This document shows, one piece after another, positions 1-10,091 of a stretch of DNA of 64,000 nt. Where the stretch lies: the NCBI RefSeq assembly GCF_022513635.1, contig NZ_JAKWBL010000001.1:186001-250000 (forward strand), written 5' to 3'. A program made the translations under genes and the position numbers. Position 1 is the stretch's first letter, and each line of letters starts with the position of its first letter. The notes beneath the pieces were generated by a model that was not told the DNA's origin, did no database searches, and saw only the letters and a list, made by a program, of their open reading frames with translations. The stretch comes from Paraniabella ginsengisoli. GTDB lineage: Bacteria > Bacteroidota > Bacteroidia > Chitinophagales > Chitinophagaceae.

Positions 1-49
1 AGCCGAGAAGTAAGTATTTCGTAAATTTGAGGTACAAAAAATACAAGAT

Positions 50-243
50 ATGAGTGTTTTAGAAATGCAGCTTGCGGTAATAAAGGAAGTTTCAGAATTG
101 AAAGATGAAAAAGCTTTGAAAGAAATATTGGAATACTTATCCAAAATACCTTCAAAAAAGAAGGGGAGGCATTGAATCTTTCACAACATTACGACAAGGT
201 TAAAAGCATGTATGGAAATGTGTTGAAAAAACTTGCCCAATGA
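50..243 (+). CDS. putative antitoxin of a Doc module (one frame break)
   Basis: A small gene directly upstream of the Doc toxin and overlapping it by 4 bases (ATGA). As read, the ATG at 50 gives 41 residues ending at 175, and a second frame running from about 154 to 243 ends in LSQHYDKVKSMYGNVLKKLA. Restoring one A in the A-run at 154-159 joins both into a protein of about 64 residues (SKKEGEALNLSQHY across the join), which fits the many one-base losses elsewhere in the window. The N-terminal helix (MSVLEMQLAVIKEV) resembles small addiction-module proteins of Bacteroidota; it is not Phd-like. The antitoxin role is inferred from position, size and overlap only. Confidence 0.5.
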
Positions 244-617
244 TTTCTTTAGAAGATGTGCTTAATTTACATGATCTGTCTATCGACGATTTTGGAGGTG
301 CCAAAGGAGTAAGAGATATAGGTCTTTTGGAATCTGCTATAGCAAGACCATTTCAAACCTTTAGCGGCGATTTTTTATATCCATCTCCATTGGAGAAAGC
401 TGCTGCACTAATAGAAAGCATCATTGTCAATCATCCATTTATCGATGGTAACAAGCGCACCGGAGTTTTAGCAATGATTGCCGTTTTATTTGAATACTCC
501 GTTCATATAATGGCAAGTGAAAACGCTCTTTATGACTTTTGTATCAAAATTTCAACAGGTGTCGGTAAATACAATGACATTGTTGAATGGTTAAAAATGA
601 ATACCTCAACTTTCTAA
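240..617 (+). CDS. doc: Doc-type Fic-fold toxin (death-on-curing family)
   Basis: A 125-residue protein of typical Doc length. The Fic-fold signature HPFIDGNKRTG lies at residues 65-75 and supplies the catalytic His65, the acidic metal ligand Asp69 and the Asn/Lys/Arg phosphate-binding residues. Doc enzymes of this family phosphorylate EF-Tu and stop translation, whereas classical Fic proteins transfer AMP; which applies here cannot be read from the sequence. The ATG at 240 overlaps the stop of the upstream small gene, so translation is probably coupled. Its 3' end overlaps the end of the convergent pabB gene by 12 bases. Confidence 0.87.
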   Translation: MISLEDVLNLHDLSIDDFGGAKGVRDIGLLESAIARPFQTFSGDFLYPSPLEKAAALIESIIVNHPFIDGNKRTGVLAMIAVLFEYSVHIMASENALYDFCIKISTGVGKYNDIVEWLKMNTSTF

Positions 618-1865
618 TATCTCCTTTATCGCCTTAGCTTTTAACAAACTTTCTTCCCATTCTTTTTCTGCATCGCTGTAAATGGTAATGCCGCCTCCAG
701 CTTGAAAAGAAAGGTATTGGGTAGATTGGTTATACATCATACTTCTGATAACTACATTAAAATCAAAATCTCCGTCAGCGTTTATATAACCTAAAGCGCC
801 GGAGAATATACCACGCTTACTTTTTTCATATTGATCAATTAATTGCATCACTTTTACTTTGGGCGCACCCGTCATAGAACCCATAGGAAAAGTAGCATTA
901 ATAATGTCTTTGAATTTAACCTCTCTTTTTAATCTGCCGCTAACTGTTGAGATCATTTGATGCACCTGCGGAAAACTGTAAATGCCAAACAGCTCGTCTA
1001 CTTTTACACTTCCTTCTTCACAAATCCGCGAAAGATCATTTCTTACCAAGTCAACAACCATCACGTTTTCGGCGCGGTCTTTTTCGCTTTGTAAAAGAGC
1101 AACTCGTTCTTTTTCCGGATCATTATTTTGATGACGTTGCAAAGTTCCTTTTATCGGCTGGCTAATGATCTGATCCTTTTCCTTTTTTATAAATCTTTCC
1201 GGACTGGCACAAAGCAGCCATTTATCATCAATTCTGTATAAACCCGAAAATGGATTGGGCGATTTTTCGCACAGTTTATTAAATAATGAAAATGGGTCTG
1301 CTAATACATTTTTTACAAAAAACTCCTGGCAAAAATTTATCTCATAGCAATCCCCGCGTTGTAAATGTTGCTTCAACTGATTTAGTATTGATAAGTATTC
1401 ATTTCTTGATATTTTACTTTCAATTTGCTGAAACTGTTGCTCGTACTTGCTTTCAGGCGGTACTGTTTGCTGAATATTGTTGAAAATTTCTTCTGTATCT
1501 GTCGCTTCAATTATTACTTCACCGTGCTTTAGCGTCAGTAAAATTTCAGGCTCGAAGAAAAACAAGTCCGGAAAAAATAGTTGATCGTTTTTATAAGAAT
1601 GGCTTATTTTTTCGGATGTTGCCAATTCGTATCCAAGATGCCCAAAAAGCCATCTTGCTTTTTTATTAATAAATAATTGAAAGTTATCGAGCGCATCAGG
1701 CGTTGATGAGTTAAAACTTTCTGAAACACCTGCGCCCACAATAAGGTCATAACCATTTTGATATTGGCTACTGTCTAAAAAGCAAAAAGTGCTGAACTGT
1801 TTTAGCCAATTCAACACTTTTTGTTTAAAAACATTTGTATCGCTTACTGCAAAATTGCGCCGCAA
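606..1865 (-). CDS. pabB: aminodeoxychorismate synthase component I (PabB)
   Basis: A 419-residue chorismate-binding enzyme. The C-terminal half has the family core: PIKGT at 237-241, DRAENVMVVDLVRNDLSR near 263-280 and GSMTGAPK at 329-336. Lysine in PIKGT is the mark of PabB; anthranilate synthase has Ala there. It converts chorismate to 4-amino-4-deoxychorismate with ammonia from a PabA glutaminase, for folate synthesis. There is no ATG near the N-terminus: a TAA lies just upstream and the first usable start is TTG at 1865, which gives an N-terminus (RRNFAVSDTNVFKQKVLNW) of the expected kind. No pabA or pabC is adjacent. Confidence 0.9.
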   Translation of the reverse strand: MRRNFAVSDTNVFKQKVLNWLKQFSTFCFLDSSQYQNGYDLIVGAGVSESFNSSTPDALDNFQLFINKKARWLFGHLGYELATSEKISHSYKNDQLFFPDLFFFEPEILLTLKHGEVIIEATDTEEIFNNIQQTVPPESKYEQQFQQIESKISRNEYLSILNQLKQHLQRGDCYEINFCQEFFVKNVLADPFSLFNKLCEKSPNPFSGLYRIDDKWLLCASPERFIKKEKDQIISQPIKGTLQRHQNNDPEKERVALLQSEKDRAENVMVVDLVRNDLSRICEEGSVKVDELFGIYSFPQVHQMISTVSGRLKREVKFKDIINATFPMGSMTGAPKVKVMQLIDQYEKSKRGIFSGALGYINADGDFDFNVVIRSMMYNQSTQYLSFQAGGGITIYSDAEKEWEESLLKAKAIKEILES

Positions 1866-1896
1866 TTGATTTGTTTAATAAATAGATTATTAATAG

Positions 1897-2306
1897 TTAG
1901 TAATCATCATCTTCATCGTCGAAGTCATCTTTGCCGCCGCCGCCGAATAAGTCTTTAAACTCATCATCCACTTTGAAATCATCATCATCGTCGTAAGACT
2001 TCTTACCACCGCCACCGGTGGCTTTTCCTTTCGATTTGGGCAGATCAAACTCTTCAAAGTCTTTATCCCAATCTTCCTCTTCCTCTGCCTTTTCCCAATC
2101 GTCGTCGACCTCTTCCGCATCCTCATCGTCGTCATCTTTTTTACTCGCCTTACCTTTTTCTTGGGCGCTTCATCCTCCTCAAGGAAGTCGTCGTCTTCGT
2201 CAGACCCTTCCTCTTTTTTCGATTTTGAAGAATTATTTTTTACAGGCTTTTCTTCATCATAAGCCTTATCTGTTTCGCTTGTTTTTGATTTATTTGACTT
2301 TGCCAT
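1897..2306 (-). CDS. acidic low-complexity protein, function unknown (one frame break)
   Basis: The start MAKSNKSKTSETDKAYDEEK is lysine-rich and is followed by long Asp/Glu runs. Near 2156 an A-run appears to have lost one base. In the restored frame the C-terminal half is a continuous acidic chain with DDDWEKAEEEEDWDKDFEEF, a Gly-rich hinge and the ending FGGGGKDDFDDEDDDY before the TAA at 1897-1899, about 136 residues in all. The other frame gives an implausible Met/Arg-rich tail. It lies between purA and pabB on the same strand. I recognise no domain; such proteins are disordered and could act as polyanion chaperones or bind basic partners, but nothing here shows it. Confidence 0.6.
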
Positions 2307-2387
2307 TATCTAATAAATTAGAATGTAAATTTTAGCCGAACTTTTTAAACCGCCAAATTTTTGAAATAAATTTTTTTAGAAAAAATA

Positions 2388-3647
2388 TTAGACTACAATT
2401 AATTGATCCCTTTCAGGTCCATTAGAAATAAAGTCCACGTTCACGCCCAAATAGCTATTAATGAAATCAATATATGATTTTGCTTTTTCTGGAAGTGCCG
2501 CCGCATCTTTTACCTGACTGATATCAGTATTCCAGCCTTCAAATTTTTCCAGCACAGGTACGTAGTGGTCCAAGTCTAAACGCAATGGAATTTCTGTCAA
2601 CTCCTGTCCTTCTTTGCTATATGCTGTACAAACCTGTAATTCTTCAAATTCATCCAAAACATCCGCCTTGGTCATCACAATTTTCGTAACGCCATTAATC
2701 ATGCAGGCAAAGTTCAATGCCACCAGGTCAATCCATCCGCAACGGCGTGGACGTCCTGTGGTTGCTCCGTATTCTTTACCTATATCACGTAGCTTTTGTC
2801 CGTCAGCATTTTCGAGTTCTGTAGGAAACGGCCCGCTACCCACACGTGTACAATATGCTTTTGTAATGCCGATCACATCTTTAATATGTTGCGGAGCAAG
2901 ACCTAAGCCGCTACAAACACCGGCGGAAATAGTGTTGGAAGATGTTACAAATGGGAAAGTTCCGAAGTCTATATCCAACATACTTCCCTGCGCACCTTCC
3001 GCCAATATTCTTTTTCCTTCTTTCAATAATTTGTTGATGAAATATTCGCCGTTTATAATATTCAGTTCTTTTAAAAATTCAACAGCTTTAAAAAATTCTT
3101 TTTCGTCAGCGCTAATATCATCAGTAAAATGATAAGTATTAATAATAACCTGGTGTTTTTGTTTTAGCTGTTCATACATCTCTTTAAAATCTTCCCTCAG
3201 CAAATCGCCAACACGCAATGCATTTCTGCCGGTTTTGTCCATATAGGCCGGGCCAATGCCTTTAAGTGTAGATCCTATCTTTCCTTTACCTTTTGCTTGC
3301 TCCGATGCTTTATCCAACGCTCGGTGTGTAGGAACGATGATATTGGTTCTCTCAGAAATGAATAGGTTTTTTTCAGGTCGATGCCAAATTCAGCAACTTT
3401 TTCACATTCTTTTTCAGGGTTATTGGATCAAGCACCACGCCGTTGCCAATAATGTTTACTTTCCCTTCATGAAAAATACCAGATGGTATTTGGTGCAGCA
3501 CTATTTTTTTCCATCCTTGTATAAGGTGTGGCCTGCGTTTGGGCCACCCTGAAAGCGGGCTATAACATCGTAATCTTTAGCAAAATAGTCAACAATTTTA
3601 CCTTTTCCCTCATCGCCCCACTGCAGCCCTAAAATTACATCTACCAT
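2388..3647 (-). CDS. purA: adenylosuccinate synthetase (two frame breaks)
   Basis: Joins IMP and aspartate with GTP in the first committed step to AMP. The start at 3647 gives [17 protein letters not shown], the N-terminal GTP-binding loop of PurA. The main open stretch ends with [14 protein letters not shown] and holds [19 protein letters not shown]. Two single-base losses in A-runs, near 3412 and 3370, break the frame between [10 protein letters not shown] and [17 protein letters not shown]; restoring them gives an uninterrupted protein of about 420 residues, the usual length. PurA is a central enzyme, so these are most likely sequence errors. Confidence 0.93.
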
Positions 3648-3724
3648 CTACTGTGTTTTATGTTTTTAAAATGAAGTGCAAAAATAAGGGTTCGTATTGA
3701 TGTGTAGTTTGGTTTGTTGGTGAA

Positions 3725-3810
3725 CCCGGCAGTAAATATATGGCATCGGTCTTGCGTCGCACTTTTCAACTGTAATACTTATGGCATCCTGCATATTCGC
3801 CGCTTATTAC
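3725..3810 (+). repeat. intergenic repeat family, copy A (full length)
   Basis: Most of the 252-bp gap between purA and the (p)ppGpp enzyme gene is this repeat. It has two halves: CAGTAAATATATGGCATCGG followed by TCTTGCGTCGCAC, then TAATACTTATGGCATCCTGC followed by ATATTCGCCGC. Related copies are at 10788-10862 (same strand), 61520-61605 (opposite strand, full) and, partial, at 38397-38445 and 52385-52425. A GGCTCC/GGAGCC hairpin follows at 3841-3855. No open frame or transposase is associated. Confidence 0.65.
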
Positions 3811-3899
3811 CCGGAAGCTACGCATCCGCCTATTGTAGTTTGGCTCCTTCGGAGCCAGTGTCAACTTGTAAACCCGTCAACCAATAACTTTACCCAAAC

Positions 3900-6156
3900 C
3901 TACTTCGGAATATCTTCAGTATCATATCTTTCTACCGACTCAATCCCACCCACTTCAAGCAGCCTGTTTACGAGATTGTCCAGCTCCTCTTTGTCGTGCA
4001 CAAATACTCTGATATTACCCTCAAAAACACCTTCAGTAGCTTCAATAGTAAGTGCTGCAATATTTATTTTCAGTTCACCCGAGATCAGATTAGTGATTTT
4101 ACTCACCATTCCTACATCGTCAATTCCAATGATCATAATACCAGTAAGGAACGAAATCTCTTTGTTTTTGGCCCATTTCGTTTTTACGATTCGATGCCCA
4201 TAATTGGCCATCAATTTTGCAGCATTCGGGCAGTTGGTACGATGTATTGTAAGCCCCTTTCCTGTAGTTACAAAACCAAATACGTCATCACCGGGAATGG
4301 GTTTGCAGCAATGGGCCAGGTTGTACATTATTTTATCGCTGCTTTCACCAAAAATGATCAACTCCGCATCTTTCGACGGAGCTGGGTGATGTGTAGGGCT
4401 TGGCTGCGTTTCTGTCTTTACATCAGTTGGTTTTACGGGTGCTGGCGCTTCTAACCGGTCGCCAAAAACTTTAAATTCTTTTAATTCTTTTAAGTCAATA
4501 TTTTTAATGGCAATCTGATAAAAAAGCTCCAGGTTGGAATTGAGTTTGTAAAAATGAGCAATGGCCTCAATATTCCCCTGATACATAGTTACGCCCATAC
4601 CTTCCAGCTTCCTTTGTAAAGTGTATTTGCCTTCGTCTGCAACCTGTTTTTTTCCTCTTTTAGCGCATCTTTAATTTTTGTCTTTGCCTTTGCTGTAACA
4701 ACAAATTTCAGCCAGTCTTCAGATGGTTTTTGTTTATTACTTGTAATAATTTCTATCTGGTCTCCGCTGCTTAACTTATGACTTATAGGAACCAGCTTAT
4801 GATTGACTTTTGCTCCTATTGTTTTTGCACCGATAGCTGAGTGAATAGAAAACGCAAAATCCAGCGCGCTGCTGCCGGCGGGCAACATTTTAATATCGCC
4901 TTTAGGCGTATAAATATAAATTTCCTCGGTAAGGAAACTACTTTTGAATTCCTGTAGAAAATTGACACTGTCGGGATCCTCGTTATTCAGCGTTTCCCTT
5001 ATTTGCTGAAACCATTTATCGAAGCGGTTTTCAGTAGCTGTGCCTTCTTTGTATTTCCAATGAGCAGCCAGGCCTTTTTCAGCAATTTCATTCATCCGTT
5101 TGGTGCGTATCTGCACTTCCACCCATTTACCGCGCGGCCCCATTACAGTGGTATGCAGCGCTTCATAACCATTTGCTTTGGGATTGCTCACCCAGTCGCG
5201 TAAACGCTCTATCGAAGGCGTGTATTCGTCCGTAATTAAGGAGTACACTTTCCAGCATTCTTCCTTTTCTTTTTCAGGCGTACTGTCCAATATAATACGA
5301 ATGGCAAAAAGGTCATACACTTCTTCAAAAGCAACCTGCTTTGTTTTCATCTTGTTCCAAATGGAGTGGATGTTTTTCGGCCGACCGTAAATTTCAAAAT
5401 TGAAATTGCTTTTTTCGAGTTGTTCACGAATAGGTTTGATGAACTCATTGATGTATCGGGTTCGCTCTCTTCTAGATTCAGCAAGACGCCGCGCTATGTC
5501 CTTATAAATATCTGGCTCCAGATATTTCATAGCCAAATCCTCAAACTCCGTTTTAATAGCGTATAACCCCATTCTATGCGCCAATGGCGCAAATATGTAA
5601 ACTGTTTCAGAAGATATTTTCAACTGCTTTTCCCGCTTCATGCTATCCATCGTACGCATGTTGTTCAGGCGGTCTGCCAGTTTGATCAAAATAACCCTGG
5701 GATCATCAGTAAGCGTGAGCAGAATTTTTTAAAATTTTCTGCTTGTTGAGAAACTGTTGTATCAATGAAATTGGAGATTTTAGTAAGTCCGTCAACGATC
5801 CTTGCTATTTCGGGGCCAAATTCTTTCTCAATATCCTGTAAGGTGATATCAGTATCTTCAACTGTATCGTGCAATAAGGCACAAATGGTAGAACGAACGC
5901 CCAGGCCAATCTCTTCCACGCAGATTTTTGCTACAGCGATGGGGTGTAGAATGTAGGGTTCACCGCTTTTCCGCCGCATGCTGCTATGTGCATCCGCCGC
6001 CATTTCGAAAGCAGCGCGAGTAAGATCTTTATCGCCCGGCTTTAATTTGTCTTTTAAAAGCCGCATTAGCGAACGGTATTCTCTTACAATGAGTTTTCTT
6101 TCTTCCTCATCGTTCAGGTTATATTTGGGTTTTTGCTCTATAGTCTTCATTGTCAA
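3900..6156 (-). CDS. bifunctional (p)ppGpp synthetase/hydrolase, Rel/SpoT family (two frame breaks)
   Basis: Long RSH enzyme controlling the stringent-response alarmone. In order: an HD hydrolase domain with KSGEPYILHPIAVAKI and ALLHDTVEDTD; a synthetase domain with YGRPKNIHSIWNKMKTK and YDLFAIRIIL; a TGS domain (EEIYIYTPKGDIKMLPAGS, with DFAFSIHSAIGAK); a Cys/His-rich helical segment (AHCCKPIPGDDVFGF); and a C-terminal ACT domain. Frame breaks in A-runs near 5730 (after QQAENFKK) and near 4650 (LKEEKKQVADEG when restored) split it into three open stretches. Restored length is about 750 residues, normal for long RSH proteins. The intact HD and synthetase motifs suggest both activities. Start ATG at 6156, with a second ATG two codons later. 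Confidence 0.93.
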
Positions 6157-6330
6157 TATCCTGCGTCTGATCTAATTATTATTGTTCAGCAAAACTTATG
6201 CTGACAAGTTTGTAAATGTAATATATGTAAAAACTATAACAATTGTGAGGCGGGAAAAGATGCGTGAAGGTGAGTGTAGACAAGTATTCTAGGAGCCAAT
6301 TTTTCAATTCTAAAAAGCAAATAATAAAAG

Positions 6331-6360
6331 TTGCAATATTGAGGAAAACCCTTACTTTTG
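6331..6360 (+). promoter_or_regulatory. Bacteroidota-type promoter of tRNA-Leu
   Basis: TTG at 6331-6333, a 19-bp spacer and TACTTTTG at 6353-6360 match the -33/-7 pattern (TTTG, TAnnTTTG) of the primary sigma factor of Bacteroidota. Transcription would begin near 6367, about 14 bases before the mature tRNA. Confidence 0.65.
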
Positions 6361-6380
6361 CTGCCCGATTTAAGTTCTTA

Positions 6381-6462
6381 CCGGATGTGGTGAAATTGGT
6401 AGACACGTCAGACTTAGGATCTGATGCCGCAAGGTGTGGGGGTTCGAGTCCCTTCATCCGGA
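6381..6462 (+). tRNA. tRNA-Leu (anticodon UAG)
   Basis: Acceptor stem CCGGATG (6381-6387) pairs fully with CATCCGG (6455-6461), and the discriminator is A. The anticodon stem TCAGA/TCTGA encloses CTTAGGA with anticodon TAG at 6415-6417. A long variable arm and the TTCGAGT T-loop complete a class II tRNA of 82 nt. CCA is not encoded. Confidence 0.97.
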
Positions 6463-6464
6463 CT

Positions 6465-6540
6465 CTTTAGTTTAAGGTTTGATGTTTAACGTTTGAGGTT
6501 AACTTTTAAACCTTAAACTATTAAACTTCAAACTTTTTTT
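6465..6540. repeat. AT-rich spacer of reiterated short words
   Basis: The gap between tRNA-Leu and tig repeats variants of TTTAAGGTTTGATGTTTAAC on one strand and of ACCTTAAACTATTAAACTTC, its near inverse, so it can fold back. It contains no start or convincing promoter. Similar spacers with other words occur at about 13010, 31620, 41386, 57895 and 63437. Confidence 0.45.
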
Positions 6541-6545
6541 AATTA

Positions 6546-7943
6546 ATGGCTACAATAACTAAAGAACCGATAGGCCAATTACACGAAAAAATCAGTGTAA
6601 AGATAGATAAGGCCGATTATCTCCCTTCGTTCGAAAAATCTCTGAAAGAATATAGCAAAAAAGCAAGTATTCAAGGCTTCAGGCCTGGTAAAGTACCTGC
6701 CGGTCTTATCAAAAAAATGTACGGACCTTCTTTATTTACAGATGAAGTTTTAAAGTCTGTAGATAAGGAGTTGATCAATCATTTACAAACTGAAAAGGCT
6801 GAGATTTTCGCACAGCCCTTACCACTCGACACCGATCTTGCAAAATTGGATATAAACAATCCCAGTGATTATACTTTCGATTTTGAAATCGGATTAAAAC
6901 CTGAATTTGAATTAGCTGATCTGTCTAAAGCAGATATCACTGGTTATAATATTGATATTACAGACGAAATGATCAATGAGGAAATTGACAGGCTTCAGAA
7001 TCGTTATGGCAATATGACCGATAAAGATGTGGTTGATGGCTCGAATAACGTACTGAACGTAACTTTCGTTGAAGTAGATGCTGACGGAAATGAAGTGGCA
7101 GATGGCCTTAAAAAAGAAAATTCTCTTCTCCTGAGCTATTTTACCGAAGCAATTCAAAAAGAATTAAACGGCAAAAAAGTAGGCGACAGTATCAATATTG
7201 TGCTGGCTGATGCCTTTGAAGATAAGGAGCTGGAATTTATTGCTGCAGATTTGGGATTGAATAAGGATGAAGAAGCTGACAAAAAGAAAGCTTTCAAACT
7301 GAACATCTCAAAAATAAGCGAACTGGAAAAGAAAGAGTTGAACGAAGAATTATTTACTCAGCTTTATCCGGAAGGAGATGTGAAAACAGAAGAAGAGTTC
7401 CGCGCTAAAATAAAAGATCAGATATTCAATTATTGGGCTTCTCAAAGCCGTAACCAAATTCAGGATCAGATCTTCCATAAATTGGTGGATAATACTAATA
7501 TCGAGTTTCCAGAAGCATTTTTACGTAAATGGCTGGTAACACAAAGTGCGCAAGAGCAAGGCGAACAACCTGCAAAAACGGAAGAGCAGATTGATACAGA
7601 AATGCCTACATTTCTAAATCAATTAAAATGGACATTGATCTCTGAAAAGGTGGTCAAAGATCAGGGTGTTGAGGTAAAGCCTGAAGAATTAAGGGCTTTT
7701 GCTCAAGCGCAATTGTTTAGTTACATGGGTGGAATGATGCCTAACGATACTGAGCAACCATGGGTGAATGATTACATCGACAGAATGATGAAAGATCGTA
7801 AGTATGTTGAAGATGCTTACAATCGCATTCAATCTGAAAAAGTTTTTGAGTGGGCCGAAACACAAATAAAGCCAACAAGTAAGCAAGTTAACGCAGAAGA
7901 GTTTACTAAAATGGTAAACGAGCATCAACACGCTCATCATTAA
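6546..7943 (+). CDS. tig: trigger factor, ribosome-associated chaperone
   Basis: A 465-residue protein. The N-terminal ribosome-binding domain carries the signature GFRPGKVPAGLIKKMYG near residues 45-61. A PPIase-like region and the long helical C-terminal arms follow; the end is His-rich (NEHQHAHH). It binds at the ribosomal exit tunnel and shelters nascent chains. Length is near the family norm (430-480). ATG at 6546. The gene is unbroken and is followed by a shared terminator. Trigger factor genes often precede clpP and clpX; here two lipid-related genes lie between. Confidence 0.95.
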   Translation: MATITKEPIGQLHEKISVKIDKADYLPSFEKSLKEYSKKASIQGFRPGKVPAGLIKKMYGPSLFTDEVLKSVDKELINHLQTEKAEIFAQPLPLDTDLAKLDINNPSDYTFDFEIGLKPEFELADLSKADITGYNIDITDEMINEEIDRLQNRYGNMTDKDVVDGSNNVLNVTFVEVDADGNEVADGLKKENSLLLSYFTEAIQKELNGKKVGDSINIVLADAFEDKELEFIAADLGLNKDEEADKKKAFKLNISKISELEKKELNEELFTQLYPEGDVKTEEEFRAKIKDQIFNYWASQSRNQIQDQIFHKLVDNTNIEFPEAFLRKWLVTQSAQEQGEQPAKTEEQIDTEMPTFLNQLKWTLISEKVVKDQGVEVKPEELRAFAQAQLFSYMGGMMPNDTEQPWVNDYIDRMMKDRKYVEDAYNRIQSEKVFEWAETQIKPTSKQVNAEEFTKMVNEHQHAHH

Positions 7944-7965
7944 TAAGTTTCTGCATAAAATATAG

Positions 7966-7995
7966 AAAGGCGCTTTTAAAGCGCCTTTTGTTTTT
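7966..7995. terminator. bidirectional terminator between tig and the APP1-like gene
   Basis: AAAGGCGC/GCGCCTTT hairpin with loop TTTTAAA and a T-rich tail on the plus strand. The stop codon of the convergent minus-strand gene lies in the loop (7976-7978), so the hairpin can end transcription from both sides. Confidence 0.8.
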
Positions 7996-9001
7996 CTGTA
8001 ATAAGCCCGATATCAACAGAATGTTTTAATGCATCGCGGCTATGCGTGAAATAGCAAACGGGCACATCTCTTCCTGACACCTGATCGAGCTCAGCTATTA
8101 CAGCAGGCTTCTTTTTTTGCCTACACACCTAATATATACACAATGAATAAGGTCGGGGAAGTTTTTGACAAGAGAAGCATAAATATATGGATCGTGTTGG
8201 GAATCATCACCTAACAATATAAACCGTTGAGTCGGGTAAGCTTCCAATATTCTTACAATCCGGGCAAACTTACTTGCATGATTTTTTTGTCCGCTTTTAA
8301 GGACTTTTGACAGTGTTTGTATCTGATTTAATAAACAAATACCGTCGGGTAATTTATTTTTTCTGATGAATACATTTATAAAGTCGTACAGGTTCCATTC
8401 GCTGCTGCTTACATAAAAAAAGGATTAGGCTTTTCTTCGGTAGTTTGCGCCAGTTGTAGCGCCTGATAATGCTTTACAACACCTTCAAATGGTTGTCGGC
8501 TATGTGCATTTCGGGTCAATAAAAGTTTTAATCTTTTGAAAATGGACGCTGAATGGGAAATAAGGAAAGTATCATCTATATCAGAAATGAAAGTATATTG
8601 GTTATAAGCCGGAATTGTTATCTGAAAAATAGCCGAGCTTAATTTTTGCGTACCATTACCGCTCTTAAGTGTGACTTCCACCTCATAAATTCCGCTGTTC
8701 AGGGCATTGTCATTGGGAAGGTCTAAAGAGAAAAAGCCATCCTTCTGAGAGCGTGTTTCATAATTTTTTCCTTGCCATATTACTTCAATTAACGCATCTG
8801 GCATTGTTTTTACCATAAATGTCTTAAGTAAAGACAGCGTGTTATGAAAAAAACCTTTTTATAGATCTCCCTCGGCGATGCAGAGCGGTATAACGCATGG
8901 CCTAAAACGGTGCAATGGCTTGCATTTCCAAAGCCTTTGTATAGCTTTAAGTGCGGTTTATTATTAAGTTCGAGTTTACGTTGTAGAAAGTTTTTAAACA
9001 C
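7976..9001 (-). CDS. APP1-like (DUF2183) phosphatase (three frame breaks)
   Basis: Read through its frame breaks, this is an approximately 340-residue protein of the APP1/DUF2183 family, named after yeast phosphatidate phosphatase App1. A leading segment (YKGFGNASHCTVLGHALYRS) and a beta-rich domain precede the catalytic domain, which has the DxDxT motif FISDIDDTFLISHS, then FYVSSSEWNLYDF and ILLGDDSQHDPYIYA, typical of HAD-like phosphatases. One base appears lost in each of three homopolymers, near 8845, 8413 and 8112. The likely start is GTG at 9001. It is divergent from a diacylglycerol-kinase-like gene 25 bp away. Phosphatidate as substrate is inferred from the family. Confidence 0.78.
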
Positions 9002-9026
9002 TTAAAAGATTTTAAACAGAAAAATA

Positions 9027-9916
9027 ATGTCGGTCAAAATTCTTTTCATCATCAATAACATTGCAGGCAATAAAACCATTGACTGGCAATCTGAAATTAA
9101 AACTTATTTCAATGGTAAAAATGTGGAGCTGGATTTTTACGACCTTACCGATCCGGTTGATTGCGGCGCACTTGATAACTACATAAAAAGTGCCAAAGCA
9201 AATAAGGTTGTGGCAGTTGGCGGGGACGGAACGATAGCGCTTGTCGCCGAATCGGTACAAGGAACCGGAATGGCGTTAGGAATTATACCTGCTGGATCAG
9301 CTAACGGAATGGCCAAGGAATTGTTGATTCCTGTAAAGCTACCTGATGCGCTCAATATTATTGAGAATGGGGTAGTTACAGGTGTTGACACGATTCTTCT
9401 AAATAATGAACACATGTGTCTTCATCTAAGCGATGCGGGCATTAATGCACAATTGATTAAAAATTTTGAAGAGGGAGATACGCGCGGTAAAATCGGCTAT
9501 CTAAAAGTAGCCTGGAAAACATTGGTACGGCGCCAGTCGCTCAATATTAAAATAGAGCATAATAATTCTGTTATAAACAGAAAAGCATTTATGATTGTAA
9601 TTGCAAATGCGGGGAAATATGGCACAGGAGCAGTTATCAACCCCGTAGGAGAAATAAATGACGGTATTTTCGAAGTTGTGGTAGTGAAGCGATTGTCATT
9701 TTTCGGTATCTTAAAAATGATGTTCTCACTTGGCTTCGACAAAAAAATATCGAAATATACCAAACAAAATCTGTTGATATCATTTCAAAAAGCAGGATAC
9801 ATTTTCAGGTTGACGGAGAATATATCGGTAAAGTAAAAAATATCTCAGCCGTTATACAGCCCCAAAACATACAGATAATTTTGCCAACTGCTTATCTTGA
9901 AAAGAGTAATATCTGA
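9027..9916 (+). CDS. diacylglycerol kinase-like lipid kinase (one frame break)
   Basis: DAGK catalytic family. The nucleotide-binding loop KVVAVGGDGTIALVAESVQG lies near residues 60-79 and LGIIPAGSANGMAKEL follows near 86-101, as in bacterial YegS/DgkB-type kinases. The C-terminal beta domain runs to FFGILKMMFSLGF, then the frame breaks near 9798; in the next frame the expected ending QVDGEYIGKVKNISAVIQP runs to the TGA at 9914-9916. The family transfers phosphate from ATP to diacylglycerol or related lipids. Together with the divergent APP1-like phosphatase it suggests opposed reactions on phosphatidate/diacylglycerol, which is an inference. Confidence 0.85.
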
Positions 9917-10091
9917 TCCTAAACTGCCCAATTGACCTCAAAAAATTCGCGCTTTCAGTCAACATGTCATCCTTTTTTGTGTTTTCTTAAATGGACAGAT
10001 ATTTGTTTAGGTCTGATCTGTACATTTTATGCTACGATATAAAATTCGATGCAAAATTTTATGTACGTTTACCACATATCAAATAATATAT

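Noticed and set aside
6179..6457. Open frame on the minus strand over tRNA-Leu (MKGLEPPHLAASDPKSD...)
   Set aside because: Classic spurious frame antisense to a tRNA gene; the tRNA is convincing and the frame has no family.
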